Shown piece by piece: positions 15,751-22,797 of a DNA stretch of 39,511 bases. The stretch's first letter is position 1. Every line of letters begins with the position of its first letter. Below the pieces are notes generated by a model, which worked only from the letters and a program-made list of their open reading frames with translations, did not search any database and had not been told where the DNA came from. A program made the translations under genes and the position numbers. The DNA comes from JAUHWS01 sp964571805 (GTDB taxonomy: Bacteria > Patescibacteriota > Gracilibacteria > UM-FILTER-43-11), in NCBI GenBank assembly GCA_964571805.1, contig CAZNDI010000002.1, positions 1 through 39,511 of the forward strand, written 5' to 3'.

Positions 15751-17202
15751 ATGAAAAAATTAACAACATTACTTCTTAATGATTCAAAAATCTACAAACT
15801 CCGCTTAACAGGAATTTGGGCCGAAATGTTTTACCACGTCATCTTTGTGAATGATGGAGCTACTTATGCGCCCTTTGTCCTCTTTGAAAATGGCAATAGC
15901 ATTCCTTTAAAGACAGATACAAAGGAGGGCTATACATTTTTTGATGACTTAGAAAGTAAGCACTGCATCATTGATACAGGAGAACCTTTGTGGTTTGCCG
16001 ATGGAGTCGTCAATACAGTTGGAATTGGAGGCTTAGTCTCAGTCGTAAAACAATCTAAAATTGACCCAAATGGTATCTATGAATCTGTCACTAAGATTTT
16101 GGCTGATTATTATGATTTCTATAATTCTTACGAGCTCCAAATCATTTTTGCCCATATAATTCACACTTACATCCTAGGTCTTCTTGGAAAAACATTTTAC
16201 TTGATGCTTGAGGGTGAGCGAAATACAGGTAAATCAAGTCTACAAAGTGTTATGGCCCATCTACAACATAATGGATGCTTTAGTGGCAAAGTTACTATGG
16301 CTAGCCTTATTAGGAAAATCCATTTCTTTGGAGCTTCAGTTAACATTGATGAATTGGATAAACTCCACAAAGATGAACTTAAAATGGCTACGGGCATTCT
16401 CAATAGCGGCATGTATGCCAGTGGAACTTATGAGATCGTCAATTTGGACAGCAAGAAGTCAAAAAATCAGCTCAAAATATATAAAACCTTTGGCTCCAAA
16501 ACCTTTTCTGCAAATAAATCTTTCTTCGACGATTCCCTTTTAAGCCGTTGCATTGTGATCAATACTGTTCGCAATCGAAAGCAGGTTAAAAGCATATATG
16601 AAATAACTGAGCAGGAATTAAATCATTTCCAATATCTTAGGAATCAGATGTTTGCTTATTGTTTGATGAATGGCAAGGGAATCCATGCAGATATAAAAGA
16701 AATGCAAGCCTATTTATCAGCTCAAGGCAAGTACGGAAGGCGCTCCGATATTTTTTCGATTGTGGCTGGCATCCTAAAGCACTTTGGAGCTGATTACAAA
16801 CCAGTTCTTGAATATCTTGATGATCGGGAAAGCTTTGATGAAGAAGCTTCTTTTGACAATCGTTTTTATCTAACTTTAGGTTTCCTAGTTGAAAAAATGG
16901 AATCAGAGCTAAAGCAAAAACTAGTATTTAGCAATGAAGACCTGAGAAGTTATCTCATTGACCAATTAGATATGGAAACCCAATCTCAATATAGTCCGAC
17001 TCCAAGAAGTGTCGGTAGCCTTTTAAAAAAGCACCGTATTATCGAGAACAAGAATGAACGTCAAAGAATTACCAGTGGCATTGATAAGGGAAAGTACCAA
17101 TATTTTCTTGATACTGTAAAAATTCTTGAGCTTATTGATCGAACCGAATTTGATGATTTAAAAGAAAGAATTGGAAAGTTTGATTTTAATGTACTGAAAT
17201 AA
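15751..17202 (+). CDS. P-loop ATPase of a mobile element (primase-helicase type), 483 aa
   Basis: A Walker A motif, GERNTGKSS, lies at about residues 155-163, and a Walker B-like VNIDELD at about 196-202. Arginine-containing segments downstream (SLLSRCIVINTVRNRK) could supply the finger. The N-terminal 130 residues resemble the non-catalytic part of DUF927 or D5-type replication proteins. The C-terminal 120 residues include a likely winged-helix or DNA-binding end. I infer a DNA helicase or replication ATPase of the island, but phage terminase-like or packaging roles cannot be ruled out. It follows two hairpins and precedes a 216-aa gene, all on one strand. Confidence 0.65.
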   Translation: MKKLTTLLLNDSKIYKLRLTGIWAEMFYHVIFVNDGATYAPFVLFENGNSIPLKTDTKEGYTFFDDLESKHCIIDTGEPLWFADGVVNTVGIGGLVSVVKQSKIDPNGIYESVTKILADYYDFYNSYELQIIFAHIIHTYILGLLGKTFYLMLEGERNTGKSSLQSVMAHLQHNGCFSGKVTMASLIRKIHFFGASVNIDELDKLHKDELKMATGILNSGMYASGTYEIVNLDSKKSKNQLKIYKTFGSKTFSANKSFFDDSLLSRCIVINTVRNRKQVKSIYEITEQELNHFQYLRNQMFAYCLMNGKGIHADIKEMQAYLSAQGKYGRRSDIFSIVAGILKHFGADYKPVLEYLDDRESFDEEASFDNRFYLTLGFLVEKMESELKQKLVFSNEDLRSYLIDQLDMETQSQYSPTPRSVGSLLKKHRIIENKNERQRITSGIDKGKYQYFLDTVKILELIDRTEFDDLKERIGKFDFNVLK

Positions 17203-17213
17203 CGTTAACTTGC

Positions 17214-17268
17214 TTCACTCCTTCACTTAATCTTTTCCCTTATTAAAAACAATCAGTGAATGAGTGAA
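17214..17268. promoter_or_regulatory. 14-bp imperfect hairpin between ATPase and 216-aa gene
   Basis: The arms 17214-17227 (TTCACTCCTTCACT) and 17255-17268 pair at 13 of 14 positions around a 27-nt AT-rich loop. The stem begins 11 bp after the ATPase stop and ends about 28 bp before the ATG at 17297. It may terminate or regulate, and there is no T-run. Confidence 0.5.
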
Positions 17269-17296
17269 CATTGATTTAAAAATTAACTATATTACT

Positions 17297-17947
17297 ATGA
17301 ACAATAAATTGATCAAAAAACCATCAAAATCATTAGAAAAACCCCCTGAAATCAAGGCCATTGAAGATTTTAAAAAAATGATCATCGAATCTATTCGCTT
17401 TGAAGAATGTGACCCAAAGCATATTTTTAAGGAGGCATTTGATTTATTCAATCAGCAAGAACATGCCAAAACCAAGAAGGAAAAAAAGAAAATACGAAAA
17501 GAGCTTGAAGGCAAGGCAGGCAAGCTTTCTAAAGTTTTAGGTCTAGATACGAAACATCAATTAACCGAAGCTGTGCGAGATGATTACATCGCCTTTGCCA
17601 TTGAAATGTGCCAATCATTGGAAAAAGAATACGATATTAAAACTTCTTCCGAAAAGGCTCTCGTACAAGCAACCGTGCTTGCCTATTGTCAGATGCAAGA
17701 ATGCAGCCGATTATTCTTGTCACGGCTGTCTCCAGAGTACCTCTCACATGAAAAAGCACATTACCTTGGCATTACCACCAAAGGAATCGATAATGCTTAT
17801 AGGCGCTTTCTACAGGGCATTCAAATGCTAAAGCAAATAAAGACACCTCCTTTAAAAGTGAATATAAAGACTGAGAATGCTTTTTTAGCTCAGAATCAAC
17901 AAATTAATAACCCAATCCCTAATCATGAAATCAATACCCCCCAATGA
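17297..17947 (+). CDS. Hypothetical island protein, 216 aa
   Basis: The function is not recognised. The first 70 residues are Lys/Glu-rich and helical (KTKKEKKKIRKELEGK is typical). A compact helical domain follows, about 75-185, with the pattern ATVLAYCQMQECSRLFLSRL and a final YLGITTKGIDNAYRRFLQGI that could be a helix-turn-helix-like end. The tail is Asn/Gln/Pro-rich and disordered. A GTG at 17264 would add 11 residues but lies inside the hairpin stem, so I use the ATG at 17297. The gene overlaps the next one by 23 bp, showing translational coupling. Confidence 0.65.
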   Translation: MNNKLIKKPSKSLEKPPEIKAIEDFKKMIIESIRFEECDPKHIFKEAFDLFNQQEHAKTKKEKKKIRKELEGKAGKLSKVLGLDTKHQLTEAVRDDYIAFAIEMCQSLEKEYDIKTSSEKALVQATVLAYCQMQECSRLFLSRLSPEYLSHEKAHYLGITTKGIDNAYRRFLQGIQMLKQIKTPPLKVNIKTENAFLAQNQQINNPIPNHEINTPQ

Positions 17948-18254
17948 TTTAGGAAAATTTTTGGTAGAACAATGCCAACATATTGATGTGAATGATTTTG
18001 TACATAAAGCAAAACAGAAGCTCAAAAATGAGTTCGTTTATACTAGTTTGAAAATTGATGGTTATGAAGTTGATTTAGCGACTTCCGACTTATCAAATGG
18101 CGGGTCTAGAATTTGGTTTATTTGCTCTCTATGTAGGCGAAAAGTTGGAAAGCTTTATAAGCATCCGCAAAATCAAACTATTGCCTGTCGAATATGCCTC
18201 AAGCTTGAATACCGTTCAAGGAGGTATAAAGGAATGATTGAAAATGTGGTATAG
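17925..18254 (+). CDS. Zinc-ribbon protein, 109 aa
   Basis: Two CxxC pairs, CSLC at about residues 75-78 and CRIC at about 91-94, frame a short beta hairpin (WFICSLCRRKVGKLYKHP), a pattern seen in zinc-ribbon proteins of phages and integrative elements. The N-terminal 60 residues are mixed alpha/beta. It probably binds zinc and perhaps nucleic acid. It overlaps the preceding gene by 23 bp. A promoter for the recombinase begins inside its last codons (18238). Confidence 0.7.
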   Translation: MKSIPPNDLGKFLVEQCQHIDVNDFVHKAKQKLKNEFVYTSLKIDGYEVDLATSDLSNGGSRIWFICSLCRRKVGKLYKHPQNQTIACRICLKLEYRSRRYKGMIENVV

Positions 18255-18265
18255 GAGTGTATAAT
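18238..18265 (+). promoter_or_regulatory. Promoter of the recombinase leader
   Basis: -35 TTGAAA (18238-18243), 16-nt spacer, -10 TATAAT (18260-18265). The predicted start, near 18272, is the first base before the structured leader at 18273. The -35 lies inside the 3' end of the zinc-ribbon gene. Confidence 0.65.
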
Positions 18266-18272
18266 CTTGGTG

Positions 18273-18381
18273 CAGTTCCACATTATCAATTCAGCCAAAG
18301 CTCTATTTTGTTGTCCCTAAGGGGCGACTCATCCAACAAAAGTGCTTTGGCATTGATGTGGACTGCAATGAGTCGTCCCTT
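18273..18381 (+). promoter_or_regulatory. Pseudoknot-like structured leader of the recombinase gene
   Basis: The stem is built of CAGTTCCACAT (18273-18283) with 18356-18365 (one bulge), CAAT 18287-18290 with 18352-18355, GCCAAAGC 18294-18301 with GCTTTGGC 18344-18351 (8 bp, perfect), and TTTTGTTG 18306-18313 with CAACAAAA 18334-18341 (8 bp, perfect). The apical loop segment 18319-18332 pairs over 14 contiguous positions, one G-U, with 18368-18381, two bases after the stem. The recombinase ATG follows 17 nt later. No protein of useful length is encoded here. Confidence 0.7.
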
Positions 18382-18398
18382 TAAGTAACTAAAATTTA

Positions 18399-19997
18399 AT
18401 GAAATATATTATCTATGTAAGAAAAAGCACCGAAGACCGAGAAGACAGGCAAGTGCTCTCTATCGACTCCCAAATTGAAGCCATTCAAAACAAATTCCCA
18501 AACCTTGAAATAGTTGAAGTAATCAAAGAATCCAAAAGTGCCTACAAACCCTACAATCGCCCAGAATTTCAAAGAATGGTTGAACTCTTTGAGAGCGGAA
18601 CAGTCCAAGGGTGCCTGGCGTGGCACCCAGACCGCCTAAGCCGTGAGCCCATCAGTGGTGGAATGATTATGCACTTGTTAGATCGTGGGGTGATTAAAGA
18701 TTTAAAATTTGCCTCCTACAATTTCGATAATTCGCCAGAGGGAAAGATGATGCTTTCCTTCGTACTCTCGCAATCCAAATACTTTTCGGAAAAACTCAGT
18801 ATCGATGTAAAGCGGGGCATGTTGAAAAAATGTAGAAATGGCCATATGCCTACCAGGGCACCGGTTGGCTATATGCCAGACTACATGGCGGAAAAAGGAG
18901 AGAAACGGGCCCTTGTAGACCCTGATCGTTTTGATTTAGTAAGAAAGATGTGGGATTTAATGTTAACAGGCCAATATTCAATTCCAAAAATTCAACAGGC
19001 AGCGGAATCAATAAGCCTTACACATCGTACTACCAGAAGGACTCCAGCTAAATCGATTTCGAAGAACGGCTTTCATAAGATGTTTTCGAATATATTCTAT
19101 ACGGGTCAATTCATTTGGGATGGCGAAATGTACAAAGGCAGTCATCCTGCCATGATTAGCATGGAAGAATTTGAAAAAGTTCAAGCCATTGTTGGAAGGC
19201 GTCATGTACCTAGAACACAAAAGTATGAATCGCTTACCTCTGGCCTTGTTAGATGTGCCTGTGGTTCTGCTATTGTTGTGGATCAGCGAAAGAAAAGGAT
19301 TAAGAAAGCACAGCTTGATCGCATTTACAAATACGCTAGATGCACACAGCAGAAAAAGAAAGGTAAGTGCAAAGAGTCCACGCTTTGCTTATTGACACTA
19401 GAAAACCAAATTGTTGACTATCTAGGTCAAATCAAAGTCTCGCCTGCCTTGCATCAATGGGCGATAAAGAATATCAATAAAGAAAATGAAAATGAGCTAG
19501 AGAATCAGCAGAAAGAACGGAATCGGCTTAAGCGTGCCCATGAGAATTGTCAAAAGAGGCTAGATAATCTATTAAAGCTAAAAATTTCTCCAGAAAATAC
19601 AGACGGTGGGTTATTGAGCGACGAAGAATTTAAGTTTCAAAAGCAATCCATCACCAAAGAGCGTGAACAATATACGGATATGATAAAGCAATTTGATGAT
19701 CGGGCTGACAAGTGGATGAATATTACAGCGGATGCTTTTGACACAGCTTGCAATGCCTTAACTGTTTTCCAAAAGGGAACCACTCAAGAAAAGAAGGTAC
19801 TTCTTGCGAAAATTGGGGCAAACTTTATTTTGAAAGATAAGAAATTGTCTATAGAAGCCAAATATCCCTACTTCATCTTAGAAAAGTATATGCCTCTCAG
19901 TCACAAATTAGAAAGAAAGATGGGCGGACTAAAAAAACATCAAGAACAAGCCAAAAATAGCATTTCTGAACAATTAAATACTATTTGGAGCGGGTGA
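18399..19997 (+). CDS. Large serine recombinase, 532 aa
   Basis: This is a site-specific recombinase that cuts and exchanges DNA through a serine-DNA link. The N-terminal catalytic domain (1-145) starts IIYVRKSTEDREDRQVLSID, with the catalytic Ser in the YVRKS motif (residue 10) and the arginine cluster WHPDRLSREPISGGM. The recombinase domain (about 150-270) follows. A zinc ribbon comes next with CACG and two later cysteines (YARCTQQKKKGKCK). A Lys/Glu-rich coiled coil then covers about 355-430. At 532 aa it is a full-length integrase type. The last codons lie inside the tRNA-Gly 3' end on the other strand, so integration may have formed the present C terminus. Confidence 0.92.
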   Translation: MKYIIYVRKSTEDREDRQVLSIDSQIEAIQNKFPNLEIVEVIKESKSAYKPYNRPEFQRMVELFESGTVQGCLAWHPDRLSREPISGGMIMHLLDRGVIKDLKFASYNFDNSPEGKMMLSFVLSQSKYFSEKLSIDVKRGMLKKCRNGHMPTRAPVGYMPDYMAEKGEKRALVDPDRFDLVRKMWDLMLTGQYSIPKIQQAAESISLTHRTTRRTPAKSISKNGFHKMFSNIFYTGQFIWDGEMYKGSHPAMISMEEFEKVQAIVGRRHVPRTQKYESLTSGLVRCACGSAIVVDQRKKRIKKAQLDRIYKYARCTQQKKKGKCKESTLCLLTLENQIVDYLGQIKVSPALHQWAIKNINKENENELENQQKERNRLKRAHENCQKRLDNLLKLKISPENTDGGLLSDEEFKFQKQSITKEREQYTDMIKQFDDRADKWMNITADAFDTACNALTVFQKGTTQEKKVLLAKIGANFILKDKKLSIEAKYPYFILEKYMPLSHKLERKMGGLKKHQEQAKNSISEQLNTIWSG

Positions 19998-20062
19998 AGG
20001 GACTCAAACCCTCGACCTCTGCCTTGGCAAGGCAGCGCTCTAATCAACTGAGCTACACCCGC
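19986..20062 (-). tRNA. tRNA-Gly (anticodon GCC)
   Basis: On the minus strand a full cloverleaf starts with GCGGGTG at 20062. The D arm contains GCTCAGTTGATTAGAGC. The anticodon loop CTTGCCAAG gives GCC (glycine). The T arm is GAGGGTTTGAGTCCCTT. The acceptor CACCCGC is followed by U and an encoded CCA ending at 19986. All stems pair. The 3' end overlaps the serine recombinase stop by 12 bp on the opposite strand, a geometry expected at an integration junction. Confidence 0.93.
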
Positions 20063-20077
20063 ATTAAGTGCCATGAA

Positions 20078-20105
20078 ATTCTATCAAAGTGACTTCTTTT
20101 TGCAA
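20078..20105 (-). promoter_or_regulatory. Promoter of tRNA-Gly
   Basis: On the minus strand: -35 TTGCAA (20100-20105), 16-nt spacer, -10 TAGAAT (20078-20083). The expected start near 20071 is a few bases before the tRNA 5' end. The spacer contains the reverse complement of AAAGTGACTT. Confidence 0.5.
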
Positions 20106-20232
20106 GGTGTTTTTGTCTTGATTTAAAGCTCTTTTCTTAAGGGGTTAACCACGTGATACGAAAAATACCTTGAGTTTTGGCACCCATCTCATTTTTTAAG
20201 CATGTTAAAAACGTCATGACTTTTAACTTTTA

Positions 20233-21624
20233 TCAACCATCAAAGCCATCTAAAGAGTCTACAGGATTCTTATTAACTCTTATTCCACCTTTTGGTTTTT
20301 GCTTGGCCTCGGCGTCAAGTCTTGCTTTCAACTCAGAATCTGTAATGGTGACTTTTGCAGGGTCAACTTTGGCAGGCACTTCGGGGGGAGTGGCTTCGGG
20401 GGTTGCTGGTTTGGAAACTCTGGCTTCGGGTTTTGGAGGACTGACATCGGTTACCGCGTCGACTTTTTTGGGTGCCTTTTGAATTTCATCCGGTGTGACA
20501 GGTTTAAGATTCTCGGGTCGAACTTGATTTACGGCGACGAGAGGTGGTTTTTCTGGGGTAGCGGGACTAGCTTCAGACGTGCTTGTAAAAAGCTTATCCA
20601 GCTCAGGATCACCGGTTATCGTTTTCTTCCGCGTCTCAGCTAATTTAGCGGCTTCTTCGCTCACTTTTTCGTTGGCCTTGGCCTCGAGACGTTTTTTATA
20701 GTCTCTTTTGGCCGTTGCGATTTGATCAAAGCTCATGGCTGTATCAAAGGTTCCCGTCTCCACCATCTTATCTGTCCTGACAGCCAACTCTGTAGCCACT
20801 TTTAAATTCTCATCCAAAGCTTTTTCTAGTTCTGCATTGGCTTTTCTTGTCATTTCCTTTCGAGCCAGTTTTTCCTCCTCTGTTTCAGGGATGGCCGCAG
20901 TAGGCTCAACTTGGGCCTGTTCCACTTGTGCGACAGACTCAGCGGCCACGTCGGGTGAGGAAGTGACAGATTCAGGGCCACGTGATGCCATTTTTGTTGA
21001 ATTTTGAGCCATGGCTTGGGCGAGGAATTCTTCAAAAGGTTTTTCTTTTAGGCTAAAAACTGCAATGCGGTCGAGGGCTAGTTGGGCAACTTCTCCGTGG
21101 ACTCCAGGTTGTCCTTTTGTGGCTTCGAGCATTTTCATCATGGCTTGCATGGCGGGGAAGTTTGCGGCTTGCTTGTAGGATTCAAATTGATCGGCAATGG
21201 CGTACATGCCTTCGGTTTTTTCGGTGAGGGCGAAAAGGTTGTCGAGGAGCTCTTTTTCATTTAGGGGGACTTTTGCTTTGATTTGATCTATGGTTTGTTG
21301 GGCCAGTGTGGCTTTTTCACCGCCTTCATTTACAAAATCTTCTAAAGTTCCAAGCATGAGCTTGATGGTTTCTTCTCTGCCACCCTCTTTGACTAAGGTG
21401 TCAACGACGTTTAAAAGGAGGTCAATATTCCCACTGGTAATCAGATCTTTTGTGATTGTTTTTTGCTGCTCAGCTTCCGCTTCAGAAACCTTTGTATCTC
21501 CTTCATCTTCAATGATCACAATATCCTCCATTCCTACGGATGGTTTTGGGGATTCCGGGGGCTTAGGGCCTTGACCCATTGCCTCCTTGATATCCTGTGA
21601 TTCTCGGCCCTTGGGTCCTGACAT
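20233..21624 (-). CDS. Hypothetical protein, 463 aa (last gene of unknown operon)
   Basis: I do not recognise this protein. There is no signal peptide or membrane segment. Residues 1-55 are disordered and rich in Gly, Pro, Lys and Glu. Residues 60-215 look like a helical repeat domain, with several helices of the type KDLITSGNIDLLLNVVDTLV. Residues 235-340 are Ala/Glu/Lys-rich and probably coiled coil. The last 120 residues are Pro/Lys/Val-rich and disordered. It starts five bases after the stop of the 210-aa gene, so the two are one transcript. The ISL3 element upstream may now limit its expression. It could be a scaffold or cytoskeleton-like protein, but this is a guess. Confidence 0.7.
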   Translation of the reverse strand: MSGPKGRESQDIKEAMGQGPKPPESPKPSVGMEDIVIIEDEGDTKVSEAEAEQQKTITKDLITSGNIDLLLNVVDTLVKEGGREETIKLMLGTLEDFVNEGGEKATLAQQTIDQIKAKVPLNEKELLDNLFALTEKTEGMYAIADQFESYKQAANFPAMQAMMKMLEATKGQPGVHGEVAQLALDRIAVFSLKEKPFEEFLAQAMAQNSTKMASRGPESVTSSPDVAAESVAQVEQAQVEPTAAIPETEEEKLARKEMTRKANAELEKALDENLKVATELAVRTDKMVETGTFDTAMSFDQIATAKRDYKKRLEAKANEKVSEEAAKLAETRKKTITGDPELDKLFTSTSEASPATPEKPPLVAVNQVRPENLKPVTPDEIQKAPKKVDAVTDVSPPKPEARVSKPATPEATPPEVPAKVDPAKVTITDSELKARLDAEAKQKPKGGIRVNKNPVDSLDGFDG

Positions 21625-21629
21625 ACTAA

Positions 21630-22262
21630 TTAATTTTTTGATTGTCTATAAAGCGTCCCGTTTTTTGAGTAAACATAGAGAGTATCACCGTATTTATTTC
21701 CATAAACATCATTATTTTTGCCAATCTTTTTACTCAACTGTGCAGCAATTTTTTCTTCCTCGGGTGTTTTATTTTCAACTTCTTCATAACTTCTCATGCC
21801 AAAAGCATCTTCTACTGCCTTTTCAATAGCTTCACTGTCTTTTGTAGCTTCTTGATCATTATCTTCAATTTTATCCCCCCTAAAAGCATACCATTCGTCT
21901 CCTGATCTTTTGATTTCACTCAAATCACCCTTTTTTACGATAGTCCCAACTCTAAATAATACTACCTTGTATTCATAATTGTTATATTCTACCCCCACTG
22001 GCACACCAGCTACTAAGCCCTGAGGATTTGCTTCCTTTGCCAATTTAATTGCTGCCTTTCCATCCGTTTTTTTAGATACATCCTCATAATCTTTATACTT
22101 TTCAAGTTCAGCCCTCATATCTTCTTCCGTATGAAGAGTTTCTGACTTAGAATGCTGATTACTCATTTGTTCTCCACGTAGAGGCATGACTCCTTCAAGC
22201 TTTTGCTGAGCACTCTTACCTTCTGGGCCTCTTTTTAGGGCTTCAAAATCTTTATTTTCCAT
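21630..22262 (-). CDS. Hypothetical protein, 210 aa
   Basis: The function is not recognised. The N-terminal 70 residues are charged and disordered. Residues 75-140 hold a likely alpha/beta domain with strands VAGVPVGVEYNN and YKVVLFRVGTIVKK and a following ..GDEWYAFRG. A helical, acidic segment and a final beta-like piece (GDTLYVYSKNGTLYRQ) close the protein. It is the gene just downstream of the IS-split gene and five bases upstream of the 463-aa gene. With the IS in place it must be transcribed from inside the IS or from a promoter near 22270-22300. Confidence 0.7.
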   Translation of the reverse strand: MENKDFEALKRGPEGKSAQQKLEGVMPLRGEQMSNQHSKSETLHTEEDMRAELEKYKDYEDVSKKTDGKAAIKLAKEANPQGLVAGVPVGVEYNNYEYKVVLFRVGTIVKKGDLSEIKRSGDEWYAFRGDKIEDNDQEATKDSEAIEKAVEDAFGMRSYEEVENKTPEEEKIAAQLSKKIGKNNDVYGNKYGDTLYVYSKNGTLYRQSKN

Positions 22263-22348
22263 TTTATTTTTATTAGTTTTTAAATCTCAGTATTATATCA
22301 CGAATTGAAGAATTCATCAAGGACGTCGGAGGCGTTTTTTTCGTCTTC

Positions 22349-22356
22349 TTGTTTAT
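22349..22356. repeat. Target site duplication, left copy
   Basis: TTGTTTAT directly precedes the IS left end and is repeated exactly at 23817-23824. Eight base pairs is the usual length for the ISL3 family. Confidence 0.9.
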
Positions 22357-22443
22357 GGATCACCGTCTTTTTAGGGGGATTAAATAAATCTACCTTTTAT
22401 TGGTTTATAATGGGTATGGTTTATTTTCTTACCTACATGATTT

Positions 22444-22797
22444 ATGGACCCTGATCTACTGAGCCTGTTCTTACCAAAAGGTATTCTGGAATGGTTTATT
22501 GTAAAAAACATTGAACAACATGGAGAAACGGTGAGGGTTACTTTTGAGGAGAAGAATCTAGTTCCAGAAATACCAGAGAAACATAGAGGCAAGAAAATAA
22601 GTTCTAAAGGTTTCAAAGAGCTCCTGGTCGATGACTTTCCCATTAGAGGAAGGAAAACTGAGCTGCTGTTTTTGAGACGGAGCTGGGAAATTGAGGGGGT
22701 TGAAGAAAGGCTCAAGCGAAACATTAGCCTTTGCGCTCCGGGAACCAAACTGGAAAAAGAATTCGCTGATTTTTTAAAAGAAATGGATCGAGTCTGA
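22444..22797 (+). CDS. IS transposase, N-terminal frame, 117 aa
   Basis: This frame encodes the N-terminal, probably DNA-binding, part of the ISL3/ISAon1-like transposase. It is basic, with segments KHRGKKISSKGFKELL and KRNISLCAPGTKLEK. It stops at 22797, 20 bp after the second frame opens (22778). The second frame is shifted by +1 relative to this one, and the overlap contains the run TTTTTTAAAAGAAA. The full transposase would need a frameshift there. Alone, this short protein may repress transposition, as in other two-frame IS elements. Confidence 0.8.
   Translation: MDPDLLSLFLPKGILEWFIVKNIEQHGETVRVTFEEKNLVPEIPEKHRGKKISSKGFKELLVDDFPIRGRKTELLFLRRSWEIEGVEERLKRNISLCAPGTKLEKEFADFLKEMDRV

Larger units (their letters stand above)
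11580..19997. mobile_element. Accessory/integrative island ending at tRNA-Gly
   Basis: The stretch between the tRNA relic and tRNA-Gly is richer in A+T than its flanks and carries typical mobile cargo: a single-domain RadC, a DUF5659-like protein, a short conserved-type 51-aa protein, a P-loop ATPase, a zinc-ribbon protein and a large serine recombinase. The recombinase lies at the right edge and its last codons overlap the tRNA 3' end. The left limit is uncertain. It could be the tRNA-like relic near 11.5 kb, or lie near 14.95 kb where an AAAGTGACTT repeat also found at 20086 begins. The 15.1-20.0 kb part is the most convincing element core. Confidence 0.55.

Noticed and set aside
15751..17202. 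Phage terminase large subunit
   Set aside because: Only the P-loop motifs are shared. There is no nuclease domain pattern, and no capsid or portal genes lie nearby.
13676..18381. Structured leaders as retron msr/msd, omega RNA or group II intron parts
   Set aside because: There is no reverse transcriptase, TnpB/IscB or maturase gene in the window, and both structures sit directly before other genes as 5' leaders.
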